From Bacteroidota bacterium (GTDB lineage: Bacteria; Bacteroidota; Bacteroidia; Bacteroidales; VadinHA17), in contig DRFJ01000042.1 in NCBI GenBank assembly GCA_011050615.1, forward strand, positions 1-48,018: a stretch of DNA of 48,018 bases, read 5' to 3'. The position numbers and the translations under genes are program-made. The notes beneath the pieces were generated by a model. The model saw nothing but the letters and a program-made list of their open reading frames with translations, was not told where the DNA came from and did no database searches. Shown piece after piece: positions 1 to 8,006 of the stretch (positions are counted from its first letter, which is position 1; each line of letters begins with the position of its first letter).

Positions 1-774
1 CATACCTACCGTGGTTGGATGAATGAAATGTACGGGGAAGGGAATTACTGGTTCAGGGGAAATCCTCCTGGAACCTGAGGTGGCCCTGGTGTAAGTGGAG
101 GAGGTATTGGTGGATTCGCTTATTCCGGCGGATCATTGATAACACCTTTTACAGGTATGCGGAGACCCGGGCCTGGTTTTTCAAAATTATTTAGTAAAAT
201 AAATGGTTACTGGTTTAAAGATGGTGAAGACATTATGAAGTTCTCATCACAAGATGAAATAGCGATGGCTTTATTTGGACTGTTACTAATGTTTGATCCA
301 GAATCACAAAATGTAAACCCCAAATTCGTTAATTATATTCAAGATATTTGGAATGATTTTGAAAGAATATATTTCCCAACTGCAACAAACAAGGAAAAAG
401 CAGAACAATGGTTTAAAGCCATGAAATATGCGATTGCAAATAGATCAGAGACTATCGACTTACATGGTATTTTTAAATCATTCGTATATGTATATAGTAG
501 TATGGGGATTGGCTTCAATGTACCTGAAACAGAGGTGGTATTAGGAGGTAATAACTATAAAGTACAACTAAATTATGGGGTATTCCCCGATGTGAATGGT
601 AATTACAACTCAGAAATACTTTATTGGGGAGGTGAACCCAGACCAAGAGAAATATATGGTAACTATTGGACATTTCATGATCCTCACACAGGCAATTGGT
701 GGGGAGTAATGGAGAATGGGAGAAATAGTTTTAATTATGATAAGATATGGGATTGGTTACTAAATATAAAATAA
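1..774 (+). pseudogene. C-terminal part of an unrecognised large secreted-type protein, interrupted by an in-frame TGA
   Basis: Frame 1 is open from the first base, so the gene begins outside the window. A TGA at 76-78 breaks it, then the same frame stays open to a TAA at 772-774. The residues flanking the stop (GNPPGT, then GGPGVSGGGIGG) read as one glycine-rich linker, so a Trp codon (TGG) changed to TGA is the simplest reading. If translation restarts, a TTG at 136 is the first candidate, giving 212 residues; no good ribosome binding site supports it. The tail is rich in aromatic residues, Asn and Gly and ends in a Trp-rich segment. I do not recognise a domain. The tail is more AT-rich than the glycine-rich stretch before it, as in Rhs-like or polymorphic-toxin proteins with exchanged C-termini, but no Rhs core motif is visible. 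Broken gene, sequencing error or readthrough cannot be told apart here. Confidence 0.5.
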
Positions 775-780
775 TCTGAT

Positions 781-1665
781 ATGAAAAGAATTGTGTTATA
801 TATAATAATTTTACTTATATCCTTTTTAATTGTAGCTGAAATAATTGCCAGAAAATATGACCAATATTGCATCAGAAAGATTAATGAGAGTCTAACTAGC
901 TTTATATACGAATATTTAATACTTGATTTCTATAAGGAAAATTTAAGAATGCCTAATGATATACAGGAATCTAAAGAATCTCCATGGATTCACCATATAT
1001 CTGAGGAACAATTAATCGATCCATATTCTAGAAACAATGATAGAATCCGATTTATCCCAATTTATAACAAAGATTTATGCTATTTCACTTCAGGAATAGT
1101 AATATCTTCTGGAATTGATGGCTATTTTGATAATTACTGTACCAAAAATGATTCGATTACAATTAACCAGTTTAAAAACAGAAATAATCCATACAATACT
1201 ACTTACTCAATTAATACAAAATACAAAGAAATTGAATGGAAGGGTATTAGAATTTTTAATTATGTCTTTGGTAATAAAGATCTTATTATACAGTATTTTG
1301 ATATTGTCCGTCATATTAAGTTTAGTTCCCATTTCACAAATAATATATATTCGCTAAATGAATTAATTGAACGTATCTATGCTTACAACATAACCAATTT
1401 GGGAGAAGAATTATATATTACTAATCAATATTTCTCTGTAGAACTTGATATTGATTCGCTAGATTGTAATTTACTCAATGATAAAACCTTAATAGTAAAT
1501 TGGGGAGACAATATACTTGAGTTTAATTTCTTAATCCCCACATTTAAAGAACCAAATATTTCCGGGCATCTTGAAATTGCATGTTTTTTCAAATCATTTC
1601 AGAAAGAAAGTAAGAAAATGATTTTTAATCAAGCAATAATAACTTATAATGATTTAAATAATTAG
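781..1665 (+). CDS. Unknown membrane-anchored protein with a pseudopilin-like segment
   Basis: A 294-residue protein starting at an ATG 6 bases after the stop of the preceding gene, so probably co-transcribed with it. Residues 4-23 form one hydrophobic segment followed by charged residues, which suggests a membrane anchor with the rest outside the cytoplasm. Around residues 45-120 the layout (helix with FYKENLRMPND, then DPYS, an IRFIPIYN strand, and SSGIDGYFDN) resembles the C-terminal half of type II secretion pseudopilin GspG, where DPWG and S-x-G-x-DG recur; this is a loose likeness, not an assignment. The gene is very AT-rich: 13 of 60 bases are G or C in 1201-1260 and 18 of 60 in 1501-1560, against 30 of 60 in 13201-13260 within murE. 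That composition and the position after a variable protein tail would fit an immunity-type or cargo gene, which is inference only. Confidence 0.6.
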   Translation: MKRIVLYIIILLISFLIVAEIIARKYDQYCIRKINESLTSFIYEYLILDFYKENLRMPNDIQESKESPWIHHISEEQLIDPYSRNNDRIRFIPIYNKDLCYFTSGIVISSGIDGYFDNYCTKNDSITINQFKNRNNPYNTTYSINTKYKEIEWKGIRIFNYVFGNKDLIIQYFDIVRHIKFSSHFTNNIYSLNELIERIYAYNITNLGEELYITNQYFSVELDIDSLDCNLLNDKTLIVNWGDNILEFNFLIPTFKEPNISGHLEIACFFKSFQKESKKMIFNQAIITYNDLNN

Positions 1666-1790
1666 AGGTAAATTAGTTGTTGGGATTATTAGGCTCATTT
1701 AAGGATTTGTGCTCGCCTGCTGAAGCCAATTATATTCGCCAATCGTGAGTTTGACATTAATATTACTAAGTCTTTTGTATCCCATTAAAC

Positions 1791-1829
1791 AAAAAGCTCC
1801 TCATTAACTGATGTTTAGAGGAGCTTTTT
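1791..1829. terminator. Bidirectional intrinsic terminator
   Basis: A perfect 12-bp inverted repeat: AAAAAGCTCCTC at 1791-1802 and GAGGAGCTTTTT at 1818-1829, with a 15-base loop. The A-run and T-run at the two ends give a U-tract on both strands, so it can end transcription of the accessory genes from the left and of the LuxR-type gene from the right. The rest of the 1666-1886 interval contains no gene that I can see. Confidence 0.8.
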
Positions 1830-1886
1830 GGTACCCGGGACGGGTACACGCTTACGGAAGCAAGTAAAAATTATTTACTATGACTG

Positions 1887-2831
1887 TTAACTATTTGAAA
1901 ACACCTTTGTCAGCTGTACCCTGTTGCGTACATTAACCTTCCTGAAGATATTGTAGGTATGGTCTTTCACGGTCTGGAGAGAAATAAAGAGCTCATCCGC
2001 TATTTCCTGGTTTGTTTTACCCCTGCAAATTTCCGTAATAATCTGCCTTTCTCTCTTTGATATTCCAAATTTCTGGTAAAGGTTCTCAAGGGTGTCGGTA
2101 AGCTCGTTGAATTCACCTTCATTGCTTTTGAGGTAGGATTTAAGCAAGATTATAAGTGCCAGGTCTGAGCAGAAATAAAACAGGAGGAAGTACAGACCCA
2201 CATATACACTCCAGTAAGCAAAATGAAGCGCAAGGGCATTAATTAAGCCCAGACCTGCAATTATTGAACCGAACCTGACCAGCATTATTCTTTTTTCCCT
2301 CTTGCTTATCCGTATGGCTGTCGATATCAGTAGGAAAAAGATGTATATCTTAACCAGTAGATCAATAGAATAGAAGACTATCCTTATAATCTGACCCAGC
2401 AGCGAACTGCTTAAATCAGGATCTCCAGGCAATTTTCTCAGGATGAGTCCGTAAACCAGGAAGGATACTGTGGCCAGGGTGAAAAAAACAATTGCAAGTG
2501 ACTGATTTACCTTCCTGAATATAAGCTCATGTGATGTTTTGATAAGAATATACCATGCAGCTATGATAAAGGGTACCCCAAAAAATGGAATTACTGCTGC
2601 AATAGATTCAATCTCTGCAATTCTGAAGTCATACTTAAGTAGGATTTCTTTTATGGCCAGCCCTCCTATTATACCGTAAACCCCAAAGGCAAAATGTAGA
2701 ATTTTGTAATAAAAAAAACTGTTCAGGTAGTCCAGGTTGTATATCTTCCTGAGCCGGGATAAAAGTATCAGACTGTACACCCCGCCTGATACAGAGACAA
2801 TTATTATAACAAGAATTAACAGCCTGATCAT
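1887..2831 (-). CDS. LuxR-type regulator with an N-terminal multi-pass membrane domain
   Basis: A 314-residue protein. The first 235 or so residues are almost wholly hydrophobic, with about seven likely membrane segments separated by short charged loops. The last 65 residues form a LuxR/GerE helix-turn-helix: SKRERQIITEICRGKTNQEIA, then LFISLQTVKDHTYNIFRKV, with the conserved glutamate of the first helix, the NQEIA turn and the TVKxHxxNI recognition helix. It is therefore a membrane-bound transcription regulator that presumably senses something in or across the inner membrane and acts on DNA from there; the ligand is unknown. No phosphoacceptor receiver domain is present. It is divergent from the YciC-like membrane protein gene at 2999, which could be a target, but the sequence does not show this. 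Start is ATG; the gene ends just before the bidirectional terminator. Confidence 0.85.
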   Translation of the reverse strand: MIRLLILVIIIVSVSGGVYSLILLSRLRKIYNLDYLNSFFYYKILHFAFGVYGIIGGLAIKEILLKYDFRIAEIESIAAVIPFFGVPFIIAAWYILIKTSHELIFRKVNQSLAIVFFTLATVSFLVYGLILRKLPGDPDLSSSLLGQIIRIVFYSIDLLVKIYIFFLLISTAIRISKREKRIMLVRFGSIIAGLGLINALALHFAYWSVYVGLYFLLFYFCSDLALIILLKSYLKSNEGEFNELTDTLENLYQKFGISKRERQIITEICRGKTNQEIADELFISLQTVKDHTYNIFRKVNVRNRVQLTKVFSNS

Positions 2832-2941
2832 ATAAGTATATTTAATACAAATGAAAGAAAATACTTTAATAGGGGCAAGATTATCAGCCAGAATCTCAGG
2901 CTACTTAAGTTGGATATACGGCAAATCCTACTTTTGGGGGA

Positions 2942-2973
2942 TTGACTTTGCCATTATGCCATATATATATTTG
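2942..2973 (+). promoter_or_regulatory. Bacteroidota-type promoter for the YciC-like gene
   Basis: A -7 element TATATTTG lies at 2966-2973 and matches TAnnTTTG exactly. Upstream candidates for the -33 element are TTG at 2942-2944 (21-base spacing) and TTTG at 2947-2950 (15-base spacing). A transcript starting near 2980 would leave a leader of about 20 bases before the ATG at 2999. Confidence 0.55.
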
Positions 2974-2998
2974 AAGCTGTAACCAAAAATATTAAATC

Positions 2999-3694
2999 AT
3001 GGAAAAAGTAGCAGAATTATTACCAAGGGCAGGCTCAGCATACAGTTATGGCTGGAGAGTGATGTCGAAAAATTTCATATCACTGTTTCTTGTTACAATA
3101 ATAATAGTTTTGGCCAGTGTACCACTCGGCATATTTTTTAATATTTCTGATATCCACCCCGACAACTGGGGCTTTGTAGCCGCGGCAGTTATGATGGCCC
3201 AGATATTCGGGCTGGCATATTCAATATTTATACTGTCACCCCTGGATTATGGATCAAAGCTGGTTTACCTGAAAGCAGCCCGGAATGATCAGTTTGAAGT
3301 AGTAAATATGTTTGACTCGTTTAAAAACTACCTGAATGTAATATTAGCATCCTTACTCAGTGGTGCGATAATCACTTTTGGTCTTTTCTTTCTGATCATC
3401 CCGGGCATTGTCTTTGCCTGCAGGCTGGCTTTCGTTCCTTATCTTGTAATGGATAAGAAACTTGATCCGGTCAAGTCTGTGGAAGAAAGCTGGAGACTGA
3501 CTAAAGGGCATGGCTGGAGAATATTCTGGATGGGAATACTGGCCTTCTTTATTATCATTGCAGGTCTTATTGTCCTTGTCTTCGGAGTGTTTATCTCTGG
3601 AATGTGGATCAGTTCAACCTTTGCATCACTTTACCATGCCGTACTTGTTGAAAAGGGTGAATATGTTGTGCCAAACGGGGATGGCCACCAGTAA
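2999..3694 (+). CDS. YciC/DUF975-like integral membrane protein
   Basis: A 231-residue protein with about five hydrophobic segments (roughly residues 27-49, 60-82, 112-140, 175-198 and 200-212). The stretch around residues 130-170, with PGIVFACRLAFVPYLVMD followed by a charged VEESWRLTKGHGWRIF segment and another membrane helix, is typical of the YciC/DUF975/DUF4013 group of polytopic proteins. Their biochemical role is not established. The gene stands alone between a divergent regulator and a terminator at 3791. Start is ATG, 20-25 bases after the inferred transcription start. Confidence 0.7.
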   Translation: MEKVAELLPRAGSAYSYGWRVMSKNFISLFLVTIIIVLASVPLGIFFNISDIHPDNWGFVAAAVMMAQIFGLAYSIFILSPLDYGSKLVYLKAARNDQFEVVNMFDSFKNYLNVILASLLSGAIITFGLFFLIIPGIVFACRLAFVPYLVMDKKLDPVKSVEESWRLTKGHGWRIFWMGILAFFIIIAGLIVLVFGVFISGMWISSTFASLYHAVLVEKGEYVVPNGDGHQ

Positions 3695-3790
3695 TAATCG
3701 CACCTCCGGGGGATAAGCACAGGGTGCTTTTATTATTCATGCAAGACCTTATGTGAAACATTATATTGCAAGCTGCTTTTTTGTTTTCAT

Positions 3791-3817
3791 AACACCGGTT
3801 GAGAAACCGGTGTTTTT
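3791..3817 (+). terminator. Intrinsic terminator after the YciC-like gene
   Basis: A perfect 10-bp stem, AACACCGGTT at 3791-3800 and AACCGGTGTT at 3805-3814, closed by a GAGA tetraloop at 3801-3804 and followed by further T residues. It lies about 95 bases after the upstream stop codon and immediately before the yebC promoter. Confidence 0.8.
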
Positions 3818-3819
3818 CG

Positions 3820-3827
3820 TATTTTTG
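3820..3827 (+). promoter_or_regulatory. Bacteroidota -7 promoter element for yebC
   Basis: TATTTTTG matches TAnnTTTG. It sits directly after the upstream terminator and places the transcript start near 3834, 18 bases before the yebC ATG. I see no clean -33 element at the usual distance. Confidence 0.55.
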
Positions 3828-3851
3828 CACTGAAATAATATATTAATAATT

Positions 3852-4604
3852 ATGTCAGGACATAGCAAATGGTCGACCATAAAGAGGAAGAAGGGTGCCA
3901 ATGATGCTAAGAGAGGCAAAATGTTTACCCGTTTAATTAAAGAAATTACAATTGCTGCCAGGGAAGGAGGAGCTGACCCCGAAACCAACCCGAGGCTGCG
4001 ACTGGCTGTGCAGAATGCCAAAGGGGCAAATATGCCAAAAGAAAATATTGAGAGGGCTATAAAAAAAGCCACAGGCGACGATGCGGCAAAATACGAAGAA
4101 ATAAGCTTTGAAGGATATGCCCCCAACGGGATAGGGGTCTTCGTCGAATGTCTTTCAGACAATAATAACCGCACGGTTGCAAGTGTAAGGTCGATTTTTA
4201 ACAAATATGGCGGGAGCCTTGGAACAAATGGTTCACTGAGTTTTCTCTTCGACAGGAAAGGGATTTTTACCATAAGAAAGAATGACGATATTGATATGGA
4301 TGAGTTTGAACTCGAATTGATTGACGCCGGGGCAGAAGAGATTGAAACAGATGATGACATGATAAGCGTGACATGCGCCATGGAAGATTTTGGAAATCTT
4401 AACAAAAAACTGGAGGAGATTGGAGTGGAACCGGTTAGCGCCGACCTGCAAAGAATACCCAACGACACCAGGATACTCGATGTGGAAAACTCCCGGAAAG
4501 TCCTCAGGCTGGTAGATGCCCTCGAAGAAGAAGAAGATGTGCAGAATGTATTCCATAACCTGGAGATGACTGAAGAACTGGAGGCTGAGCTGGAGAAGCA
4601 ATAA
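3852..4604 (+). CDS. yebC: YebC/PmpR family protein (translation or transcription regulator)
   Basis: A 250-residue protein, the usual length for the family. The N-terminus MSGHSKWSTIKRKKGANDAKRGK is the family signature (GHSKW and the basic K-rich helix), followed by FTRLIKEI, NPRLRLAVQNAK, NMPKENIERAIKK and YEGYAPNGIGVFVE, all conserved. YebC-type proteins were first described as DNA-binding regulators; more recent work assigns some of them to relieving ribosome stalling at proline-rich stretches. Which applies here cannot be read from the sequence. It has its own promoter and terminator boundary upstream and is followed after 26 bases by the SPOR-like gene, so the two and purF may share a transcript. 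Confidence 0.93.
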   Translation: MSGHSKWSTIKRKKGANDAKRGKMFTRLIKEITIAAREGGADPETNPRLRLAVQNAKGANMPKENIERAIKKATGDDAAKYEEISFEGYAPNGIGVFVECLSDNNNRTVASVRSIFNKYGGSLGTNGSLSFLFDRKGIFTIRKNDDIDMDEFELELIDAGAEEIETDDDMISVTCAMEDFGNLNKKLEEIGVEPVSADLQRIPNDTRILDVENSRKVLRLVDALEEEEDVQNVFHNLEMTEELEAELEKQ

Positions 4605-4630
4605 AAGAAGATAATTTACTATTTTATGGC

Positions 4631-5086
4631 ATGAAAAAATGTATACTGTTTATATCACTTTTTGCATTTTGTATAGGTTTGCAGGCACAGAAGCTTGTGA
4701 AGGCGGAGGAACTTATAAACGGTAACAGCAGTTACGGGGCAGGCCGGGTGGAAATAAACCAGGATGTACGTGTTGATTCACTTCTCAGCCGCCATATAAT
4801 GACAAATGAAAAAATTGAAGGAATAAACGGTTATCGGATACAAATATACAGAGGCTCAGGACGGAACGCCAGAGAGGAAGCAAATGATACAAAGGCTGAG
4901 TTTATTTCAGAATTTCCCGGCATCCATTCTTACCTGAGGTTTGACCCGCCCAATTATTTCAAAGTCAGAATAGGCGACTATCGTACAAGGCACGATGCCT
5001 ATCCCGATTTTATAAGGGTGAAGCAAAAATTCCCGAATGCTTATATTGTAAATGATGTAATATCCTACCCCGATCCCGAAAAATAA
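4631..5086 (+). CDS. Secreted SPOR-domain-like protein
   Basis: A 151-residue protein with a clear Sec signal peptide (MKK, hydrophobic core, cleavage expected after about residue 19, GLQAQ). The C-terminal half, roughly residues 75-145, reads as a SPOR-type fold: GYRIQIYRGSGRNAREEA, a helix with ease of aligning to KAEF, then PNYFKVRIGDYRTRHDA. SPOR domains bind denuded glycan strands of peptidoglycan and often mark division sites. The small size means there is little besides the SPOR-like module. It lies between yebC and purF with 3 bases before the purF start, so it is very probably translated from the same mRNA. Confidence 0.75.
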   Translation: MKKCILFISLFAFCIGLQAQKLVKAEELINGNSSYGAGRVEINQDVRVDSLLSRHIMTNEKIEGINGYRIQIYRGSGRNAREEANDTKAEFISEFPGIHSYLRFDPPNYFKVRIGDYRTRHDAYPDFIRVKQKFPNAYIVNDVISYPDPEK

Positions 5087-5089
5087 GCT

Positions 5090-6988
5090 ATGAGTGACGA
5101 GATTAAACATGAGTGTGGCATAGCAATGGTAAAGTTGCTGAAGCCACTCGAATATTTTATTGAGAAATATGGCAGATGGGATTATGGACTGCAAAAAATG
5201 TATCTCCTCCTTGAGAAACAACATAACAGGGGGCAGGACGGTGCAGGAATAGCAGGCTTGAAGAAGGGGGTGAAACCGGGTGAGAAATATTTCTTCAGAC
5301 ACAGGTCAAATGGGCAAAATCCCATAATGGAAATATTTGATGCAATCTATGATGACGTCAAAAAACTTGGATATGAACAGGGAAGTGTATATGATTATGA
5401 TTCCCTGAGAAAAAATCTCCCATATGCCTCGGATATATTTATAGGGCATGTACGCTACGGAACATACGGGCTTAATAACATTGAAAATGTTCATCCGGTA
5501 ATAAGAGCAAATAACTGGCGCTCAAGAAATATTGTGCTGGCAGGAAATTTTAACCTGACAAATGTTAATGAAATATTCAGTTCACTGGTTGATATCGGCC
5601 AGCATCCAACCGATTTTTCAGATACAGTTACCATTCTTGAAAATGTTGGCCATTTTCTTGATGAGGAAGTGGAGAACCTGTTCAGAAAATACAGGGAAAA
5701 GGGACTTCCAAAAAAGGAAATTTCCCCTTTGATTGAAGGCAATATCGAGGTAGCCGGTGTCCTGCGTAACGCAAGTAAGAAATGGGATGGTGGTTATGCA
5801 ATGGCAGGAATGCTGGGACACGGCGACGCCTTTGTGATGAGAGATCCCTGGGGTATACGCCCGGTTTTCTATTATACAGATGATGAGGTAGTTGTGGTGG
5901 CATCGGAAAGGCCGGTTATACAAACGGTCTTTAACGTAAGAACCGACCGGGTTGAAGAGCTAAAGCCGGGATATGCCATTATTTCAAAATCCGACGGGGA
6001 AGCTAAAATTGAAATGATCCGTGAACCGGGTACAGTGAGAAAATGCTCATTTGAAAGAATATATTTTTCAAGGGGGACCGATAAATCAATTTACAAGGAA
6101 AGAAAAAAACTTGGGGAACAACTTACAGGCAGGGTGCTGGACCTTGTTGACCATGACCTTGAAAATACAGTTTTTTCCTATATACCAAATACGGCTGAGA
6201 GCGCTTTCTACGGACTGATAAAGGGATTGGAGGATTACCTGAAAGACCATAAAATCAGGCTTATAAGAGAGAAAGGAAATAAACTGTCAGACAGGGAACT
6301 GAACCTGATTCTTTCAACAAGGCCCCGTATAGAGAAACTGGCCGTGAAAGATGCAAAACTAAGAACTTTCATAACAGAAGACAAATCAAGGGATGACCTT
6401 GTAGGCCATGTGTATGATGTCACATACGGGGTTGTAAGAAGAGGAATCGACAGCATGGTTGTGCTCGATGATTCTATTGTCAGGGGTACAACACTTAAAA
6501 AAAGTATTGTCCAGATACTCGACAGACTCGATCCAAAGAAAATTGTTATTGTTTCATCATCGCCCCAGATAAGGTACCCCGACTGTTACGGAATAGATAT
6601 GGCTAAGCTGGGGGATTTTATCGCTTTCAGAGCTGCAATTGAATTATTGAAAGAAAGGGGGATGAAAGGGAAGATTGAAGAAACATATGAGAAGGCGATA
6701 AGGGAAAACAGGAAAGCACTTGATGAAACAGGAAATGTTGTGAAGGAAATTTATAAACCTTTTTCTGCAGATGAAATATCATCTCAGATAGCAACTATGC
6801 TTAAACTTCCTGTAATTAAGGCAGAACTTGTGATACTGTACCAGTCTATTGAAGGACTCCATGAAGCATGCCCCGGCCACCTTGGCGACTGGTACTTTAC
6901 AGGAGACTATCCCACTCCGGGGGGTAACAGGGTTGTTAACCAGTCCTATATAAACTACTTTGAGAAAAAGGATGAACGGGCTTACTAA
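5090..6988 (+). CDS. purF: Amidophosphoribosyltransferase, long Bacteroidota type
   Basis: A 632-residue enzyme. An N-terminal class II glutamine amidotransferase domain carries the candidate nucleophile Cys9 in the context HECGIA, which implies removal of an eight-residue propeptide; downstream motifs NRGQDGAGIAG, GHVRYGTYG and GNFNLTN fit the glutaminase site. The second half is a phosphoribosyltransferase domain with the PRPP loop VVLDDSIVRGTTL near residues 457-469 and the SSPQIRYPDCYGIDM segment. The family catalyses PRPP + glutamine to phosphoribosylamine, the first committed step of purine synthesis. At 632 residues it is longer than the usual 450-510; extra sequence lies between the two domains (around residues 180-230 and 370-430) and at the C-terminus. 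Bacteroidota often carry such a long form beside a standard one, so a specialised role is possible. The stop overlaps the convergent gene by 4 bases. Confidence 0.85.
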   Translation: MSDEIKHECGIAMVKLLKPLEYFIEKYGRWDYGLQKMYLLLEKQHNRGQDGAGIAGLKKGVKPGEKYFFRHRSNGQNPIMEIFDAIYDDVKKLGYEQGSVYDYDSLRKNLPYASDIFIGHVRYGTYGLNNIENVHPVIRANNWRSRNIVLAGNFNLTNVNEIFSSLVDIGQHPTDFSDTVTILENVGHFLDEEVENLFRKYREKGLPKKEISPLIEGNIEVAGVLRNASKKWDGGYAMAGMLGHGDAFVMRDPWGIRPVFYYTDDEVVVVASERPVIQTVFNVRTDRVEELKPGYAIISKSDGEAKIEMIREPGTVRKCSFERIYFSRGTDKSIYKERKKLGEQLTGRVLDLVDHDLENTVFSYIPNTAESAFYGLIKGLEDYLKDHKIRLIREKGNKLSDRELNLILSTRPRIEKLAVKDAKLRTFITEDKSRDDLVGHVYDVTYGVVRRGIDSMVVLDDSIVRGTTLKKSIVQILDRLDPKKIVIVSSSPQIRYPDCYGIDMAKLGDFIAFRAAIELLKERGMKGKIEETYEKAIRENRKALDETGNVVKEIYKPFSADEISSQIATMLKLPVIKAELVILYQSIEGLHEACPGHLGDWYFTGDYPTPGGNRVVNQSYINYFEKKDERAY

Positions 6989-7929
6989 ATGCCAATTTCA
7001 TAATCCTCCCGGTAAGAGGCAAGATGCCGGTTGATCTTTTCTACATACATGTCCTTGATAGTAATCATGATGCCGGTCTCATTTACATTCCCGAAACTCT
7101 TGTTGTGTATGGTCCCGAAAGTGCGCATGGTGGGAGAAAGGTTCATATAGGCATTTATCAGGGGGGGAATGGCTTCACCGATTTTTCTGACTTCCTGTGA
7201 CAGTATCCTGTAATCATCCTTGTAATTGTCGGCCGTAAAAATACTATTCATAAGGTCTTCGTCAATATTAAGCGATATATCTTTTTTGGGTACTACCAGA
7301 TTGTCAGGATCACTGAAATGCTTCTTCATGAAATATATTATCATGCCGCGCGCATGTTCATGAAAATGAGGATACATGGTAACCTTCCCGAATAAATATT
7401 TCACCGAAGGGTTTTCAATTACTATGGCACCTAATCCGTCCCACAGATTGTCAAGCGCAAACAGGCTTTTTCTTCCCTTTGCCCTTGACTGGTAATCAGG
7501 CTGTACGAACGACCTTCCCAGTTCCATCAGGTGAGGCAGGTAATCTTTGGTGAATGTGTCCGAAAAATTAAAGTAATCATAAGATGCCATGTCAGAAGGG
7601 TCAACTTTCTTCTTGCTGTTATCATGAATGAAGAACCTGTAGCCTCCGATGATATCCCTGTTTTCAGGATCCCATACAATCAATTGCTGATGTGGTGATT
7701 CAACAGAAAAATCATATTCATCAAGGTCAATTGCCTTGCCTGTACCTCCCCCGGCACTTCTGAAGGTAATCTCCCTGAGCCTTCCCACTTCATGCATGAG
7801 CTTGGGGGAATCATGACTCGTAAAAACATATACCTCGTTATTTGCATTATTAGTCTTCCGCAAGAGTTTATCAGCGGTCAGTTCCTTTTCAATCTCATGA
7901 TGCGATATTGGATCTACGACCTTCTTCAT
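6985..7929 (-). CDS. GNAT-type N-acyltransferase, GlsB/OlsB-like (amino-acid lipid synthesis)
   Basis: A 314-residue protein in the hemolysin-like GNAT (Acetyltransf_5) group. Markers are VGRLREITFRSAGGGTG, LDEYDF, IIGGYRFF and ELGRSFVQPDYQ, which match the OlsB/GlsB family that N-acylates an amino acid with a 3-hydroxy fatty acid. In Bacteroides thetaiotaomicron the GlsB protein makes lyso-glycine lipid. The gene follows, after 77 bases on the same strand, a PlsC-type O-acyltransferase, the partner expected for the second acylation. The amino acid used (glycine, ornithine or another) cannot be decided from sequence. It is cytoplasmic or peripheral, with no membrane segment. The 3' end overlaps the convergent purF gene by 4 bases. 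Confidence 0.72.
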   Translation of the reverse strand: MKKVVDPISHHEIEKELTADKLLRKTNNANNEVYVFTSHDSPKLMHEVGRLREITFRSAGGGTGKAIDLDEYDFSVESPHQQLIVWDPENRDIIGGYRFFIHDNSKKKVDPSDMASYDYFNFSDTFTKDYLPHLMELGRSFVQPDYQSRAKGRKSLFALDNLWDGLGAIVIENPSVKYLFGKVTMYPHFHEHARGMIIYFMKKHFSDPDNLVVPKKDISLNIDEDLMNSIFTADNYKDDYRILSQEVRKIGEAIPPLINAYMNLSPTMRTFGTIHNKSFGNVNETGIMITIKDMYVEKINRHLASYREDYEIGI

Positions 7930-8006
7930 TATTATTTTATTTGACCTTTTAAAATTTAGACCATTTAAATAAAACGGACGAAAGTATCAATTCAAAAATA
8001 ATAAAA

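Noticed and set aside
76..78. Recoding of TGA as Trp as an explanation for the in-frame stop
   Set aside because: TGA is used as a normal terminator by other genes here, for example mraZ, ftsI and rlmH, so a code change is excluded.
3761..4604. Long minus-strand open frames opposite yebC
   Set aside because: They are antisense to a gene with a strong family signature and have low-complexity Ser/Leu-rich translations; no promoter or binding site supports them.
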